A stretch of 64,000 nt of DNA from Winslowiella iniecta (GTDB lineage: Bacteria; Pseudomonadota; Gammaproteobacteria; Enterobacterales; Enterobacteriaceae), in the NCBI RefSeq assembly GCF_001267535.1, contig NZ_JRXE01000028.1, forward strand, positions 1-64,000, written 5' to 3'. A program made the position numbers and the translations under genes. This document shows, piece after piece, positions 1 through 8,859 of this stretch (the stretch's first letter is position 1; each line of letters opens with the position of its first letter). Below the pieces are notes generated by a model. The model searched no databases, had not been told where the DNA came from, and saw only the letters and a program-made list of their open reading frames with translations.

Positions 1-47
1 ATCTCGGCGGCGTCAGTCCGCAGGCCTTTGAACAGGCCTCGTCGTGA
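1..47 (+). pseudogene. 3' end of an IS3-family transposase (cut by window edge)
   Basis: The first bases read LGGVSPQAFEQASS and then TGA at 45-47. An 'SP-x-x-F-E' tail close to the stop is typical of orfB transposases of the IS3 family. A terminal-repeat-like sequence follows a few bases later, as expected at the right end of such an element. Only this tail is visible, so whether the copy is intact cannot be told here. Confidence 0.5.
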
Positions 48-59
48 GGACAGAATTTG

Positions 60-82
60 TCTACTGGCGTGGGGTCAGTCCA
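60..82 (+). repeat. Probable right terminal inverted repeat of the IS element
   Basis: The sequence TCTACTGGCGTGGGGTCAG at 60-78 runs on to TCCA at 82. It lies 12 bases after the transposase stop and ends in CA, as IS3-family right ends do. The left end is outside the window, so the pairing cannot be checked here. Confidence 0.4.
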
Positions 83-94
83 CTCGTCACCCTG

Positions 95-140
95 TGATTC
101 CCCATTTTCTTTCCCTATAGGCCCATAATCTGGGGAATCA
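95..140. repeat. Perfect 10-bp inverted repeat with a 26-base spacer
   Basis: TGATTCCCCA at 95-104 is exactly complementary to TGGGGAATCA at 131-140. It lies between the IS end and hsdR. There is no T-run after it, so it is not a clear terminator; it could be a regulator site. From 141 to 412 I see AT-rich upstream DNA of hsdR and no further gene. Confidence 0.4.
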
Positions 141-412
141 AATTAACTCATTGTTAATTAGATATTTTCAATCCCTCTACATGGGCTGTCTCTTACCGTG
201 TTTATCGATAAAAAAAGGGGACTCTGCCGGTAAAATAGTGGGCAATGATAACCTTTTGTATTATTTCCTGTGATATTGATGCTTAAGCAAGGTTAATCTC
301 TTGATTAAAAACAGCACAGCGCTATGATTTTGAGAGATATTTCCCAAAATCGAACTTTTCAGCCGTTGTCTGGTAGCAATAAGTGACGGGTGAATGCGCG
401 AGGAGCCTGACG

Positions 413-3400
413 TTGACCACCCCGATTCCCCCTTTATCAGCTAACTTTGCTTTTCTGGAAGAATATGACCCGCTGTTTGTGCAGATAACCGCAACGGCTG
501 AGCAGGTGTTTGCCAGTGACCCGAACACTACGCTGATGAAACTGCGGCAATTTGGTGAGGTTCTCGCCCGGAATATTGCAGTCCGGTTAAATATCAGTCT
601 GGAAGATAACCCCAGCCAACAAGAGCTGTTGTATCGCCTGGACAGAGAGTTACAACTCGACCCTGCCATTCGCCAGCTGTTTCATACTTTACGTATCGAA
701 GGGAATAAAGCCACCCATCAGTTCCAGACTAAACACCGGGAAGCTATGGATGCATTACGCATCGCCCGTGCTTTAGCAATTTGGTTTCATCAAACTTTTG
801 GCAGTGCGGGGAGTGGCTTCAATCCCGGCCCCTTTACTGCTCCCCATGATCCCAGTACCCAGTTAACCCAGTCTCAGCTAGCCATTGAAAAACTTAAGCA
901 GACACTGCTGGCCACCAACCAAAAACTGGAAAGTAGCGAACAGTTACAGACATTACTCAAACAGCAGAAAGAAGAGTATGCCCAACTGGCCGAGGCGATG
1001 GATCAGGAGGTGCGGGAACAGCAAACCCTGCTGGAGATCAATCAGCAGGATTTGCTGCGTTTGCAGAAGGAGTATGACGCTAAGTTAAAGACGCTTCAGG
1101 AACAACTTGCCCTGCAAGCTCAGCAGGTGGTTACCGCCCAGCGGAAGGAGTTTGGTCGTAAGTCCAGCTCAGCCCGTAAGCAGGTGATGACCGAAGAACT
1201 GACGCGTATTCTGATTGACCAGCAGCTTAATGAGTGGGGCTGGCTGACAGATACCGAGGAACTGACCTGGAAAAAAGGCGCTCGGCCAGAAAAAGGTGTC
1301 AACAAAGCCATTGCTGAATGGCCTACCTTGCTGAATGGTGAGCGTGGTAAAGCAGATTACGTCTTATTTTGTGGGCTTATCCCTCTAGCGGCAGTTGAAG
1401 CGAAAAAGAAAAATGAAAATGTCGCAGGGAAAATTCCCCAGGCGGAGCGTTATAGCAAAGGCTTTCAGTTTGATGCCTCATTAACGCCTGCCTGGAAGGA
1501 AGAGGGGTTAACTGCAGGTTGGGATGACGGTACCGGAGAGGTGTTCCAAATCCCCTTTGTTTTCTCCTGCAATGGACGCCCTTACGTTAAACAACTAGCA
1601 GAGTTTTCCGGGACCTGGTTCCGGGATGTACGCTCTCTGGATAATACCCGCTACCCGTTAGAAAATTTTATTACCCCTGAGGGGCTGATAGATCGTCTCC
1701 ATCGCAGCCGAGCTGATGCCGAAGCCAAACTGCATAAGGAACCATTTGGCTACCTTGGTTTACGTGATTATCAGGAAAAAGCGGTCAAAGCAGTGGAATC
1801 GTCTCTGGAGGACGGGGAGCGAGAAGCGCTGCTGGCGATGGCCACTGGCACCGGTAAAACCCGTACCATCATCGGCCTGATCTACCGCTTTTTAAAAGCC
1901 GAGCGCTTTAAACGGATTTTGTTCCTGGTTGATCGTTCAGCGCTGGGGGAACAGGCCCAGGATGCCTTTAAAGAGGCTTCGTTAGAGCAGAACCAAACCT
2001 TATCGCAGATCTACAATATTGCTGAGCTGGGTGATATGGCAGCCGAAGCGGAGACACGCGTTCAGGTGGCCACGGTTCAGGCCATGGTCAGCCGTATCTA
2101 TCGTTCAGGTAATCCGCCTGCGGTGGATACCTTTGACTGCATTATTATCGATGAGGCGCACCGGGGATATACTCTCGATCAGGAGATGACCGAAGGCGAA
2201 CTCGCTATTCGTGATAATGCCCAGTATCTTTCCAGCTATCGTCGGGTGCTGGACTATTTTGATGCGGTAAAAATTGGATTAACAGCCACACCTGCCAAAC
2301 ATACCAGCGAGATTTTTGGGCACCCAGTCTATACCTATTCTTACCGCGAAGCGGTGGCAGAAGACTGGCTAATTGATCATGAACCGCCGATTCGCTATAC
2401 CACTCTGCTCAGTAAGCATGGTATTCACTTTGAGAAAGGTGATGAGGTCAGTGCAATTGATACCGAAACCGGTGAAGTGGATATCAGTGAACTGGAAGAT
2501 GAGCTCGATTTTGATATCGAGGCCTTTAACCGCCGGGTGATTACCGAAGAGTTTAATCGGGTAATTTGTGAAGAGCTGGCGAAAGAGATCGATCCTACAG
2601 GAAATGAAAAGACCCTGATTTTCTGCGCCACCGATGCTCATGCAGATATGGTTAAGCGCCTGTTAGATAAGGCGATGGGTGATGTTCACCCTGATTTTAA
2701 CCAAGTAGCGATAGAAAAAATCACTGGCAAAAGTGATCAGGTCAGTAAGCTTATCAAGCGCTTTAAAAATGAGCGCTACCCCAGTATTGCTATCACGGTT
2801 GACCTCCTGACCACCGGGATTGATGTCCCGCCTATTACGCATCTGGTTTTCTTGCGGCGCGTGAAGTCCCGCATTCTTTATGAACAGATGATTGGCCGGG
2901 CAACACGGCGCTGTGATGAGATCGGTAAAACCGTTTTCTGGATCCACGATCCGGTGGATCTCTATGCCACCCTGCAAGATGTGAATACCATGAAACCGCT
3001 GGTCAAAAATGCCGGGGTCAGTATTGAACAGCTGGTTGAAGAGTTAGCTAATGATGATGTACTGGCCACCGCACTCAATACGCCGGGGGATAGTGCCACG
3101 GAAACGCAAGCGGATAGCCTGCTTAATCAGCTGAGCCAGAAAGTGATGCGAGTGCTGCGTAAAGCCGAGAGCAAGGCTGACAGGCAGCCGGAAGTGCGCC
3201 ATAAGTTAAATGAGCTGGAAGCCTTATGGGGCGTCGAGCCGAAAAACCTGCATCAGCATCTGCATAAAATCGGAACTCAGCAAGCCTCCGTGTTTCTGAA
3301 ACAGCACCGTAATCTGATTACACAGCTGGAAGATGTGGGAGCGCTGCTGGGTAGTGAATACCGCCCGGTGATCTCTGATCACAAAGATGAGCTGATCAGT

Positions 3401-3934
3401 AGAGAGCAAAACTACGGGCGCTATCAAAAACCGGCAGACTATCTACAGAGTTTTACTGAGTATATCAAAAATAACCTGAATCAGTCCGCAGCTTTATCGG
3501 TGGTGGTGAATCGCCCGCGCGATCTGACGCGAGAGCAGCTTAAAGAGATCCGTTTATTACTGGATGAAGCTGGTTACAGTGAGACCAGCCTGCGTTCCGC
3601 TATCCGCACGGAGAGCAATCAGGATATTGCCGCCACCATTATCGGCCATATTCGCCAGGCTGCTCTTGATGAGCCACTTGTCCCCTTTGAAGAGCGTGTC
3701 ACTCAGGCACTGGAGCATATTTACGCCCAGCATAACTGGAACACTGTGCAGAAAAAGTGGCTGGATCGTCTGGCTAAACAACTGGTACATGAGGTGGTGC
3801 TGGATAAAAACGTGGTTAACCAGTCTTTCTCAAACATTGGCGGATCCAAAGGACTCAATAAGGTACTGGATGATCAATTAGACAGTATTCTTGAGCAAAT
3901 GAACGACACCCTGTGGGCTCCAAAAACCGCCTGA
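413..3934 (+). CDS. hsdR: Type I restriction enzyme, R (restriction) subunit HsdR
   Basis: This is the motor and nuclease subunit of a type I restriction-modification complex (R2M2S): it translocates unmethylated DNA with ATP and cuts at a distance. The N-terminal part resembles a DUF4145 domain. A PD-(D/E)xK nuclease follows (D315, then E329-x-K331). The helicase shows Walker A ATGTGKT at 477-483, DEAH at 580-583, then GLTATP and a motif VI 'IGRATRR'. The C-terminal part is the HsdM-contact region. I place the start at TTG 413 because AGGAG lies seven bases upstream; an in-frame GTG at 383 has no good ribosome binding site. At about 1173 residues it has the size of EcoKI HsdR. hsdM and hsdS follow on the same strand. 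Confidence 0.93.
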   Translation: MTTPIPPLSANFAFLEEYDPLFVQITATAEQVFASDPNTTLMKLRQFGEVLARNIAVRLNISLEDNPSQQELLYRLDRELQLDPAIRQLFHTLRIEGNKATHQFQTKHREAMDALRIARALAIWFHQTFGSAGSGFNPGPFTAPHDPSTQLTQSQLAIEKLKQTLLATNQKLESSEQLQTLLKQQKEEYAQLAEAMDQEVREQQTLLEINQQDLLRLQKEYDAKLKTLQEQLALQAQQVVTAQRKEFGRKSSSARKQVMTEELTRILIDQQLNEWGWLTDTEELTWKKGARPEKGVNKAIAEWPTLLNGERGKADYVLFCGLIPLAAVEAKKKNENVAGKIPQAERYSKGFQFDASLTPAWKEEGLTAGWDDGTGEVFQIPFVFSCNGRPYVKQLAEFSGTWFRDVRSLDNTRYPLENFITPEGLIDRLHRSRADAEAKLHKEPFGYLGLRDYQEKAVKAVESSLEDGEREALLAMATGTGKTRTIIGLIYRFLKAERFKRILFLVDRSALGEQAQDAFKEASLEQNQTLSQIYNIAELGDMAAEAETRVQVATVQAMVSRIYRSGNPPAVDTFDCIIIDEAHRGYTLDQEMTEGELAIRDNAQYLSSYRRVLDYFDAVKIGLTATPAKHTSEIFGHPVYTYSYREAVAEDWLIDHEPPIRYTTLLSKHGIHFEKGDEVSAIDTETGEVDISELEDELDFDIEAFNRRVITEEFNRVICEELAKEIDPTGNEKTLIFCATDAHADMVKRLLDKAMGDVHPDFNQVAIEKITGKSDQVSKLIKRFKNERYPSIAITVDLLTTGIDVPPITHLVFLRRVKSRILYEQMIGRATRRCDEIGKTVFWIHDPVDLYATLQDVNTMKPLVKNAGVSIEQLVEELANDDVLATALNTPGDSATETQADSLLNQLSQKVMRVLRKAESKADRQPEVRHKLNELEALWGVEPKNLHQHLHKIGTQQASVFLKQHRNLITQLEDVGALLGSEYRPVISDHKDELISREQNYGRYQKPADYLQSFTEYIKNNLNQSAALSVVVNRPRDLTREQLKEIRLLLDEAGYSETSLRSAIRTESNQDIAATIIGHIRQAALDEPLVPFEERVTQALEHIYAQHNWNTVQKKWLDRLAKQLVHEVVLDKNVVNQSFSNIGGSKGLNKVLDDQLDSILEQMNDTLWAPKTA

Positions 3935-3968
3935 TCGTGTTACCCTTTCCCGTAATTTTTCAGTAAAC

Positions 3969-3986
3969 AGGCCGGTTAACCGGCCT
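3969..3986. promoter_or_regulatory. 18-bp perfect palindrome between hsdR and hsdM
   Basis: AGGCCGGTTAACCGGCCT is self-complementary and lies 15 bases before the hsdM start. It is followed by TCTTC rather than a T-run. It could be a weak terminator or attenuator, or an operator for a separate hsdM promoter; separate control of methylase and nuclease is common in such operons. The role is not shown by the sequence. Confidence 0.4.
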
Positions 3987-4000
3987 TCTTCGGAATACCT

Positions 4001-5626
4001 ATGAGCAATAATAACGAAATCGTCCAGAAACTCTGGAACCTGTGTGATGTGCTGCGTGATGACGGCATTAACTACAGCGACTATGTCACTGAGCTGGTAT
4101 TGCTGCTGTTTATCAAGATGGTGCATGAGAACACCGAAGCTGAAACGCTGGATAAACACACCCTGCCAGAAGGCTGTCGCTGGACTGATTTAAACGGTAA
4201 ATCCGGGATTAACCTGCTGAATGATTACAAACAAATTCTGCTGAAACTTTCTACCGGTAAAGATGCGGAAGGCAACCTCGTGCATGCTGACCCGTTGATT
4301 ACTGCTATCTATGCCGATGCCCAGACCCGTCTGCGTGAGCCACGCCACCTAGAGCAGCTGATCCGCTCTCTGGACCAAATCGACTGGTTTAGTGTCCAGA
4401 AAGACGGTCTGGGTGATTTATATGAAGGCTTGCTGGAGAAGAACGCCGGTGAAACCAAGTCCGGTGCCGGGCAGTACTTTACCCCGCGGGTACTGATCAA
4501 TAGCATGGTTAACTGCATCAAACCCCAGCCGGGGGAAGTTGTACAGGACCCGGCGGCAGGCACCGCCGGGTTCTTAATCGCTGCCGACCAGTATATTAAG
4601 TCTCACACCGATGATCTCTACGACTTAACGGCCAAAGAGCAGCAGTTTCAGAAAAATAAAGCCTTTGTCGGTATCGAACTTGTGCCCTCAACCCGCCGCC
4701 TGGCGCTGATGAACTGCCTGCTGCACGGTATGGAAGGGGATGATGAAGGCGTGGTTCATCAGGGTAATGCCTTAGGGATGGCCGGGCAGTCGCTGGCGAA
4801 AGCCGATATTATTCTGGCTAATCCGCCTTTTGGTACCGCAAAGGGGGGGGAAGCCAGTATTACCCGAGATGACCTTACCTATCCCACCAGTAATAAGCAG
4901 CTGGCCTTTTTACAGCATATCTACCGTAATCTAAAACCGGGCGGCCGCGCCGCCGTGGTCTTGCCGGATAACGTATTATTTGAGGCCGGGGTCGGCACTG
5001 ACGTGCGCCGTGACCTAATGAATAAATGTAATCTGCATACCATCCTGCGCTTACCCACCGGGATTTTTTATGCTCAGGGCGTGAAAACCAACGTACTGTT
5101 TTTCACCAAAGGCACCGAGGCGGATAAATATCAGGAAGAGAACTGTACGCAAAATATCTGGGTCTATGACCTGCGCACCAATATGCCGAGCTTTGGCAAG
5201 CGCACCCCCTTCAATGAAAACCATTTAAAACCTTTTGAAAAGGTTTTCGGTGATTCGCCCAATGGCATTAGTCCGCGTCAGGAAGGGGAGTGGAGCTTTA
5301 ACGCTGAAGAAATTGAGGCCCCTGATACGGCAGAAAACGACAATGTGGCCGAGCGCCTCACGACCAGCCGCTGGCGGGCCTTTACCCGGGAGTGGATCCG
5401 CGACTCCAAAGGAGACTCGCTGGATATCTCTTGGCTACGGGATAATAGCAGCGTGGATGCTGCCAGCTTGCCAGAACCCGCGGTATTAGCCGGAGAAGCC
5501 ATGAGCGAGCTGGTACAGGCCTTGGGTGAGCTGGGTGCATTGATGCGTGAGTTAGGGGCTGTGGAAGAGGCGGATGCGCAGAGCATGTTGTTACATCAAA
5601 TGATGGGCGGAAGTAGTTATGAATGA
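4001..5626 (+). CDS. hsdM: Type I methyltransferase, M subunit HsdM
   Basis: N6-adenine DNA methyltransferase that modifies the site recognised by HsdS and forms the M2S core. The N-terminal HsdM_N helical domain (about 1-140) is followed by the Rossmann methylase domain. The S-adenosylmethionine motif DPAAGTAGF is at 183-191 and the catalytic NPPF at 274-277. A helical C-terminal tail, likely contacting HsdS, ends the protein. Its 541 residues are normal for the EcoKI class. It starts 66 bases after hsdR, and its last bases overlap the start of hsdS by eight bases (ATGAATGA), so translation of the two is probably coupled. Confidence 0.95.
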   Translation: MSNNNEIVQKLWNLCDVLRDDGINYSDYVTELVLLLFIKMVHENTEAETLDKHTLPEGCRWTDLNGKSGINLLNDYKQILLKLSTGKDAEGNLVHADPLITAIYADAQTRLREPRHLEQLIRSLDQIDWFSVQKDGLGDLYEGLLEKNAGETKSGAGQYFTPRVLINSMVNCIKPQPGEVVQDPAAGTAGFLIAADQYIKSHTDDLYDLTAKEQQFQKNKAFVGIELVPSTRRLALMNCLLHGMEGDDEGVVHQGNALGMAGQSLAKADIILANPPFGTAKGGEASITRDDLTYPTSNKQLAFLQHIYRNLKPGGRAAVVLPDNVLFEAGVGTDVRRDLMNKCNLHTILRLPTGIFYAQGVKTNVLFFTKGTEADKYQEENCTQNIWVYDLRTNMPSFGKRTPFNENHLKPFEKVFGDSPNGISPRQEGEWSFNAEEIEAPDTAENDNVAERLTTSRWRAFTREWIRDSKGDSLDISWLRDNSSVDAASLPEPAVLAGEAMSELVQALGELGALMRELGAVEEADAQSMLLHQMMGGSSYE

Positions 5627-6935
5627 TTTATCCTTCCCAAATATATGGCTGTCAAGGAAAGCTCTTGATTGCTTTATACAAATATCAACTAATAAAAAAA
5701 ATGTTAAAACTAAAGATTGCAAGTCTGAGGGTTTATATCCTGTCATCGACCAAGGACAACAGTTTATCTGCGGCTATATAGATGATGAAAGTAAAGTAAT
5801 TAAGATATCAAGCCCACTTTGTGTGTTTGGCGACCATACCAGAGTCATAAAGTGGGTTACTCAAGACTTTGTACCTGGTGCTGATGGAACAAAAATTCTA
5901 GAAGCAGAGAAATTTATTTTTCCAAAATATGGTTATTACGCGCTCAGATTTATCGATATTCCAGATAAAGGTTATTCGCGCCATTTTAAATATTTAAAGG
6001 AATTAGAAATACCTATCTCCTCCTTGGCTGAACAAAAAATCATCGCCGATAAACTCGATGACCTTTTGGCTCGCGTGGAGAGTATTAAAACCCGGCTGGA
6101 AAATATCCCTGAAATTTTGAAAAAATTTAGGCAGTCGGTGTTGAGTGCGGCGGTAAGTGGGAAGTTGACTGAAGAGTGGAGAAATAGCGATTCTTTTGGC
6201 GAAAATATTTTTTTAGGTGATTTGATTTCTAGCGGTCCCCAAAATGGATTGTATAAGCCTTCAAGTTTTTATGGGCGTGGAACAAAAATAATCAGAATAG
6301 ATAGTTTCTATGATGGTGAAATAATCGATTGGGAAAAAATAAAAAAAGTTGAATTGAGCAAGGGTGAATTAGATAAGTGGGCACTAAGAAAAAATGATGT
6401 GCTGATAAATAGAGTGAATAGCAGAGAATATTTAGGTAAGTGTGCTCTTGTCAAGAGTATGCCTAGTGAATGTGTGTTCGAAAGTAATATCATGAGACTG
6501 TCTTTAATTGAAGAGAAAGTAATTCCAGAATATATAATATTGTACCTTTGTAGTGAAAAAGGTGTTTCTGAACTAAGAAAAAATGCCAAATTAGCTGTGA
6601 ATCAAGCAAGTATAAATCAGGATGATGTGAAGAACTGTATTATTCTCCTTCCCAACATAGATGAGCAAAAAGAAATTATTAGGCGAGTTAATATATGTTT
6701 TTCGTATTCAGATAAGGTTTCGGAAAATGTTTTTATAGCTTTATCTAAAGTTAATGTTATTGCTCAATCCATCATCGCCAAAGCGTTCCGCGGCGAACTA
6801 ACCGCCCAATGGCGAGAGGAAAACCCTGAGCTGATTAGCGGCCTTAATAGTGCGGAAGCTCTGCTGGAAAGAATTACTGCTGAAAAGCTGGCTTCTGGCA
6901 CGATAAAAAAACGCACTAAAAAGACCTCCCACTAA
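5619..6935 (+). CDS. hsdS: Type I specificity subunit HsdS
   Basis: DNA-recognition subunit of the type I complex. Two target recognition domains are visible: about 1-135 and about 190-345. They are separated by the conserved helical spacer (LAEQKIIADKL at 137-147 to SAAVSGKL near 176-183). A matching C-terminal repeat includes DEQKEIIRRV and 'AFRGELTAQW'. The two recognition domains are much more AT-rich than hsdR and hsdM, while the conserved helices have normal composition. This is the usual mark of domain swapping in hsdS. The DNA specificity cannot be read from the sequence. It overlaps hsdM by eight bases. Confidence 0.93.
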   Translation: MNDLSFPNIWLSRKALDCFIQISTNKKNVKTKDCKSEGLYPVIDQGQQFICGYIDDESKVIKISSPLCVFGDHTRVIKWVTQDFVPGADGTKILEAEKFIFPKYGYYALRFIDIPDKGYSRHFKYLKELEIPISSLAEQKIIADKLDDLLARVESIKTRLENIPEILKKFRQSVLSAAVSGKLTEEWRNSDSFGENIFLGDLISSGPQNGLYKPSSFYGRGTKIIRIDSFYDGEIIDWEKIKKVELSKGELDKWALRKNDVLINRVNSREYLGKCALVKSMPSECVFESNIMRLSLIEEKVIPEYIILYLCSEKGVSELRKNAKLAVNQASINQDDVKNCIILLPNIDEQKEIIRRVNICFSYSDKVSENVFIALSKVNVIAQSIIAKAFRGELTAQWREENPELISGLNSAEALLERITAEKLASGTIKKRTKKTSH

Positions 6936-6938
6936 AAT

Positions 6939-6958
6939 CAGCCCACGCTGGTGGGCTG
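6939..6958. terminator. Hairpin between convergent hsdS and mrr
   Basis: CAGCCCAC (6939-6946) pairs perfectly with GTGGGCTG (6951-6958) around a GCTG loop, and is followed by an AT-rich stretch. It sits directly after the hsdS stop and before the mrr stop, so it may end both transcripts. Confidence 0.55.
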
Positions 6959-6983
6959 TAATAATATAATCCAGCGACGAATA

Positions 6984-7901
6984 TTACTGCTCAAAATAAT
7001 CCATATCGATTTTGGGCAGTTTAATCTGTTGCGAGGTAACACCCACTTCATTATCCATCATTAAGTTAACCAGTCGATTGCCATCGATCAGGACTAAACC
7101 CTCAACGGATCGGGAAAATTCCACCGCATGGGCGGTAAAGCCTGATGTGGTGATAAAGATACCGCGTTTGGCTTTTTGCCCCGCCAGTGCGCCATAGAAA
7201 GCTTGTAGTTCTGGGCGGCCAACAGTGCCTTGCCAACGCTTCGCTTGGACATAGACCTTTTCCAGCCCAAGTTTATCCAGAGAGATAATGCCATCAATAC
7301 CGCCGTCGCCGGTACCCCCGACGCGCTGGAGATCGTCTCTATGGCCGCCGTAACCAAGCTTATGCAACACATCTAAAACGATCACTTCAAAGCGATTCGG
7401 TGAGACCTGCAGCAAATTTTCCAGCAATTCGCTGGCTACCGCACTGCGGATCTCTGCCAGGGCTTCCGCTAAGCGGTCATCCGGGCTGCTGGTTTGTGGG
7501 GAAATTACCGTGTCCGGTGCGCCGTTATCATCCAGCATAACTGCATCCGCAGGGGTGGTCAGTCGGACGTTCATAAAATCAAACGCCAGATGATCAACCA
7601 GCTCTTTACTGAGGGGAAATGGATGCTGTTTAAGCCAGTTGAAGCCAGCTTCGGTTAAACACCATTTACCGCGCGACAGGCTTTGGGACAGTCCGGCACG
7701 TTTTAGCCGATCGTGGGCCCACCCGGCCCGATTTTTATAAACAGGTTGGCCGCTGGGGATAAGCTCATTACGCTGGCTATCATCAAGATGCAGTAAGTTG
7801 GCTGCTCCCTCATAAACCTCTTTTGCGGTGACTCCCGCAGGTGATTGCTGTAATACCCGTAATACGGGCTCAATAAAGTTATCGTAGGTAGGAACCGGCA
7901 T
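6984..7901 (-). CDS. mrr: Mrr-type restriction endonuclease
   Basis: Type IV restriction nuclease expected to cut foreign methylated DNA. The N-terminal part (about 1-95, YDNFIEPVL to FNWLKQHP) is the Mrr winged-helix DNA-binding domain. The C-terminal part (about 165-270) is the Mrr catalytic domain of the PD-(D/E)xK superfamily: D203 in GDGGIDG, and Q219-A-K221 in place of E-x-K, as is usual in Mrr. The length (305) matches E. coli Mrr. In E. coli mrr lies upstream of hsdR; here it lies downstream of hsdS and points towards it. A Mrr enzyme next to an adenine methylase raises a compatibility question, since some Mrr proteins attack methyladenine sites. Confidence 0.93.
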   Translation of the reverse strand: MPVPTYDNFIEPVLRVLQQSPAGVTAKEVYEGAANLLHLDDSQRNELIPSGQPVYKNRAGWAHDRLKRAGLSQSLSRGKWCLTEAGFNWLKQHPFPLSKELVDHLAFDFMNVRLTTPADAVMLDDNGAPDTVISPQTSSPDDRLAEALAEIRSAVASELLENLLQVSPNRFEVIVLDVLHKLGYGGHRDDLQRVGGTGDGGIDGIISLDKLGLEKVYVQAKRWQGTVGRPELQAFYGALAGQKAKRGIFITTSGFTAHAVEFSRSVEGLVLIDGNRLVNLMMDNEVGVTSQQIKLPKIDMDYFEQ

Positions 7902-8086
7902 GGTGCTCTCTTTCTATCTTAAGATTTAATATTTTTATTATGGCATCGAACTTATAAAGCGTGAAGTTCGATAACCAATTATTTTTATTGATTATGTTTT
8001 TTGCTTGCGAATAATAGGTTATATTTAATGGGTGCCATTAATAATCTTCACTCTCCTTTTTATTACTTTCTTCGAGGTTAATTATA

Positions 8087-8158
8087 ATGGATAAAAAGAT
8101 TGATTTTATTTTTCACCCCCAAATAAATGAAGCTTATTCTTCCAATGATATTTTTTGA
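8087..8158 (+). other. Out-of-frame 5' end of the gene at 8127-8663
   Basis: ATG 8087 has a good GAGG (8074-8077) nine bases upstream and reads MDKKIDFIFHPQINEAYSSN, then DIF and TGA at 8156-8158. The reading frame breaks exactly after a run of six T (8151-8156). With five T it would run on into the 8127 frame as ...SSNDIFDDEMIGLEI. So the original start of the next gene was very probably here. Confidence 0.6.
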
Positions 8159-8663
8159 TGATGAAATGATTGGTTTGGAAATATCAATGGAATACTACGA
8201 TTTTAGTCTTGATAACTTCCAAAGGGAAATTCTGCACTGGTTTAAACCACGCTTTGCAGCAGGGAAATTATTAGCGGGTGTACAGCAGCTAGTGAAAAAG
8301 CAGCTCCCTGAGATTAAGCCACATTCTATTGAAGTGAATGTGATACCTGCGATCTTACCTTTCGATGATGAAAACGGCGATATACTCAGCCTGCTGCAAA
8401 TCTGCGGTTTAACAATAACGGATTGGCAGAGTATTCATGCGGATGTGGAAGTCACCACGCTGCCGCTCTGGCATGGTGAGGAAGAAGAGATCGTGCTTAA
8501 TTTTTCCCCCAAGGTCCCGGCGGAGGTGATGCAGTATGTGAAACGCCTACATGGCTGGACAGCCTATACGGGCATTACGGTGAGTGAGACAGACCCAGGC
8601 ATTATCACCCATCACGGACTTTTACCGTATATCGCTGAACCGCGGCAATCAGAAAGTTTATAG
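8127..8663 (+). CDS. Unknown acidic protein, 178 aa, probably frameshifted at its 5' end
   Basis: I do not recognise this protein. It is acidic, soluble-looking and has no signal peptide or membrane segment. The start at ATG 8127 has no ribosome binding site (CCCCCAAATAA precedes it). A better start in another frame at 8087 leads into the same coding sequence if one T is removed from a six-T run at 8151-8156. It may thus be a slightly broken gene, a homopolymer switch or a sequencing error. It lies next to mrr, inside the likely island end, so a role linked to the defence cluster is possible but not shown. Confidence 0.6.
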   Translation: MKLILPMIFFDDEMIGLEISMEYYDFSLDNFQREILHWFKPRFAAGKLLAGVQQLVKKQLPEIKPHSIEVNVIPAILPFDDENGDILSLLQICGLTITDWQSIHADVEVTTLPLWHGEEEEIVLNFSPKVPAEVMQYVKRLHGWTAYTGITVSETDPGIITHHGLLPYIAEPRQSESL

Positions 8664-8689
8664 TTATCAGCAAATTATTCTTAAACCAT

Positions 8690-8708
8690 GAGTCCGGCCT
8701 TCGCACCA
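8690..8708 (+). repeat. Candidate attachment-site remnant: tRNA-Leu 3'-end-like sequence
   Basis: GAGTCCGGCCTTCGCACCA matches, with one missing G, the T-arm and acceptor end with CCA of the E. coli leuX tRNA-Leu(CAA) as I remember it. No tRNA body lies upstream (8650-8689 does not fold as one). Integrases that use tRNA genes leave such 3'-end copies at the far end of an island. A terminator hairpin follows at 8727, as it would behind a real tRNA gene. Confidence 0.45.
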
Positions 8709-8726
8709 AATGGTATGAAAATAAAA

Positions 8727-8749
8727 GTCGCTTACGAGCGGCTTTTTTT
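8727..8749 (+). terminator. Intrinsic terminator
   Basis: GTCGCT (8727-8732), loop TACG, AGCGGC (8737-8742), then seven T. The stem has one G-T pair. It could end the 8127-8663 transcript or be the former terminator of a tRNA gene. Confidence 0.65.
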
Positions 8750-8859
8750 GTGCCTGGAATATGGTGATTATAAAGGTCATCAACTGTTTTCTGTCCAGCA
8801 ACGTTACTTGGTTCAACTTAGCCTCAAGCCCATTTTGAACCAATCGATCGTTACCGCCT

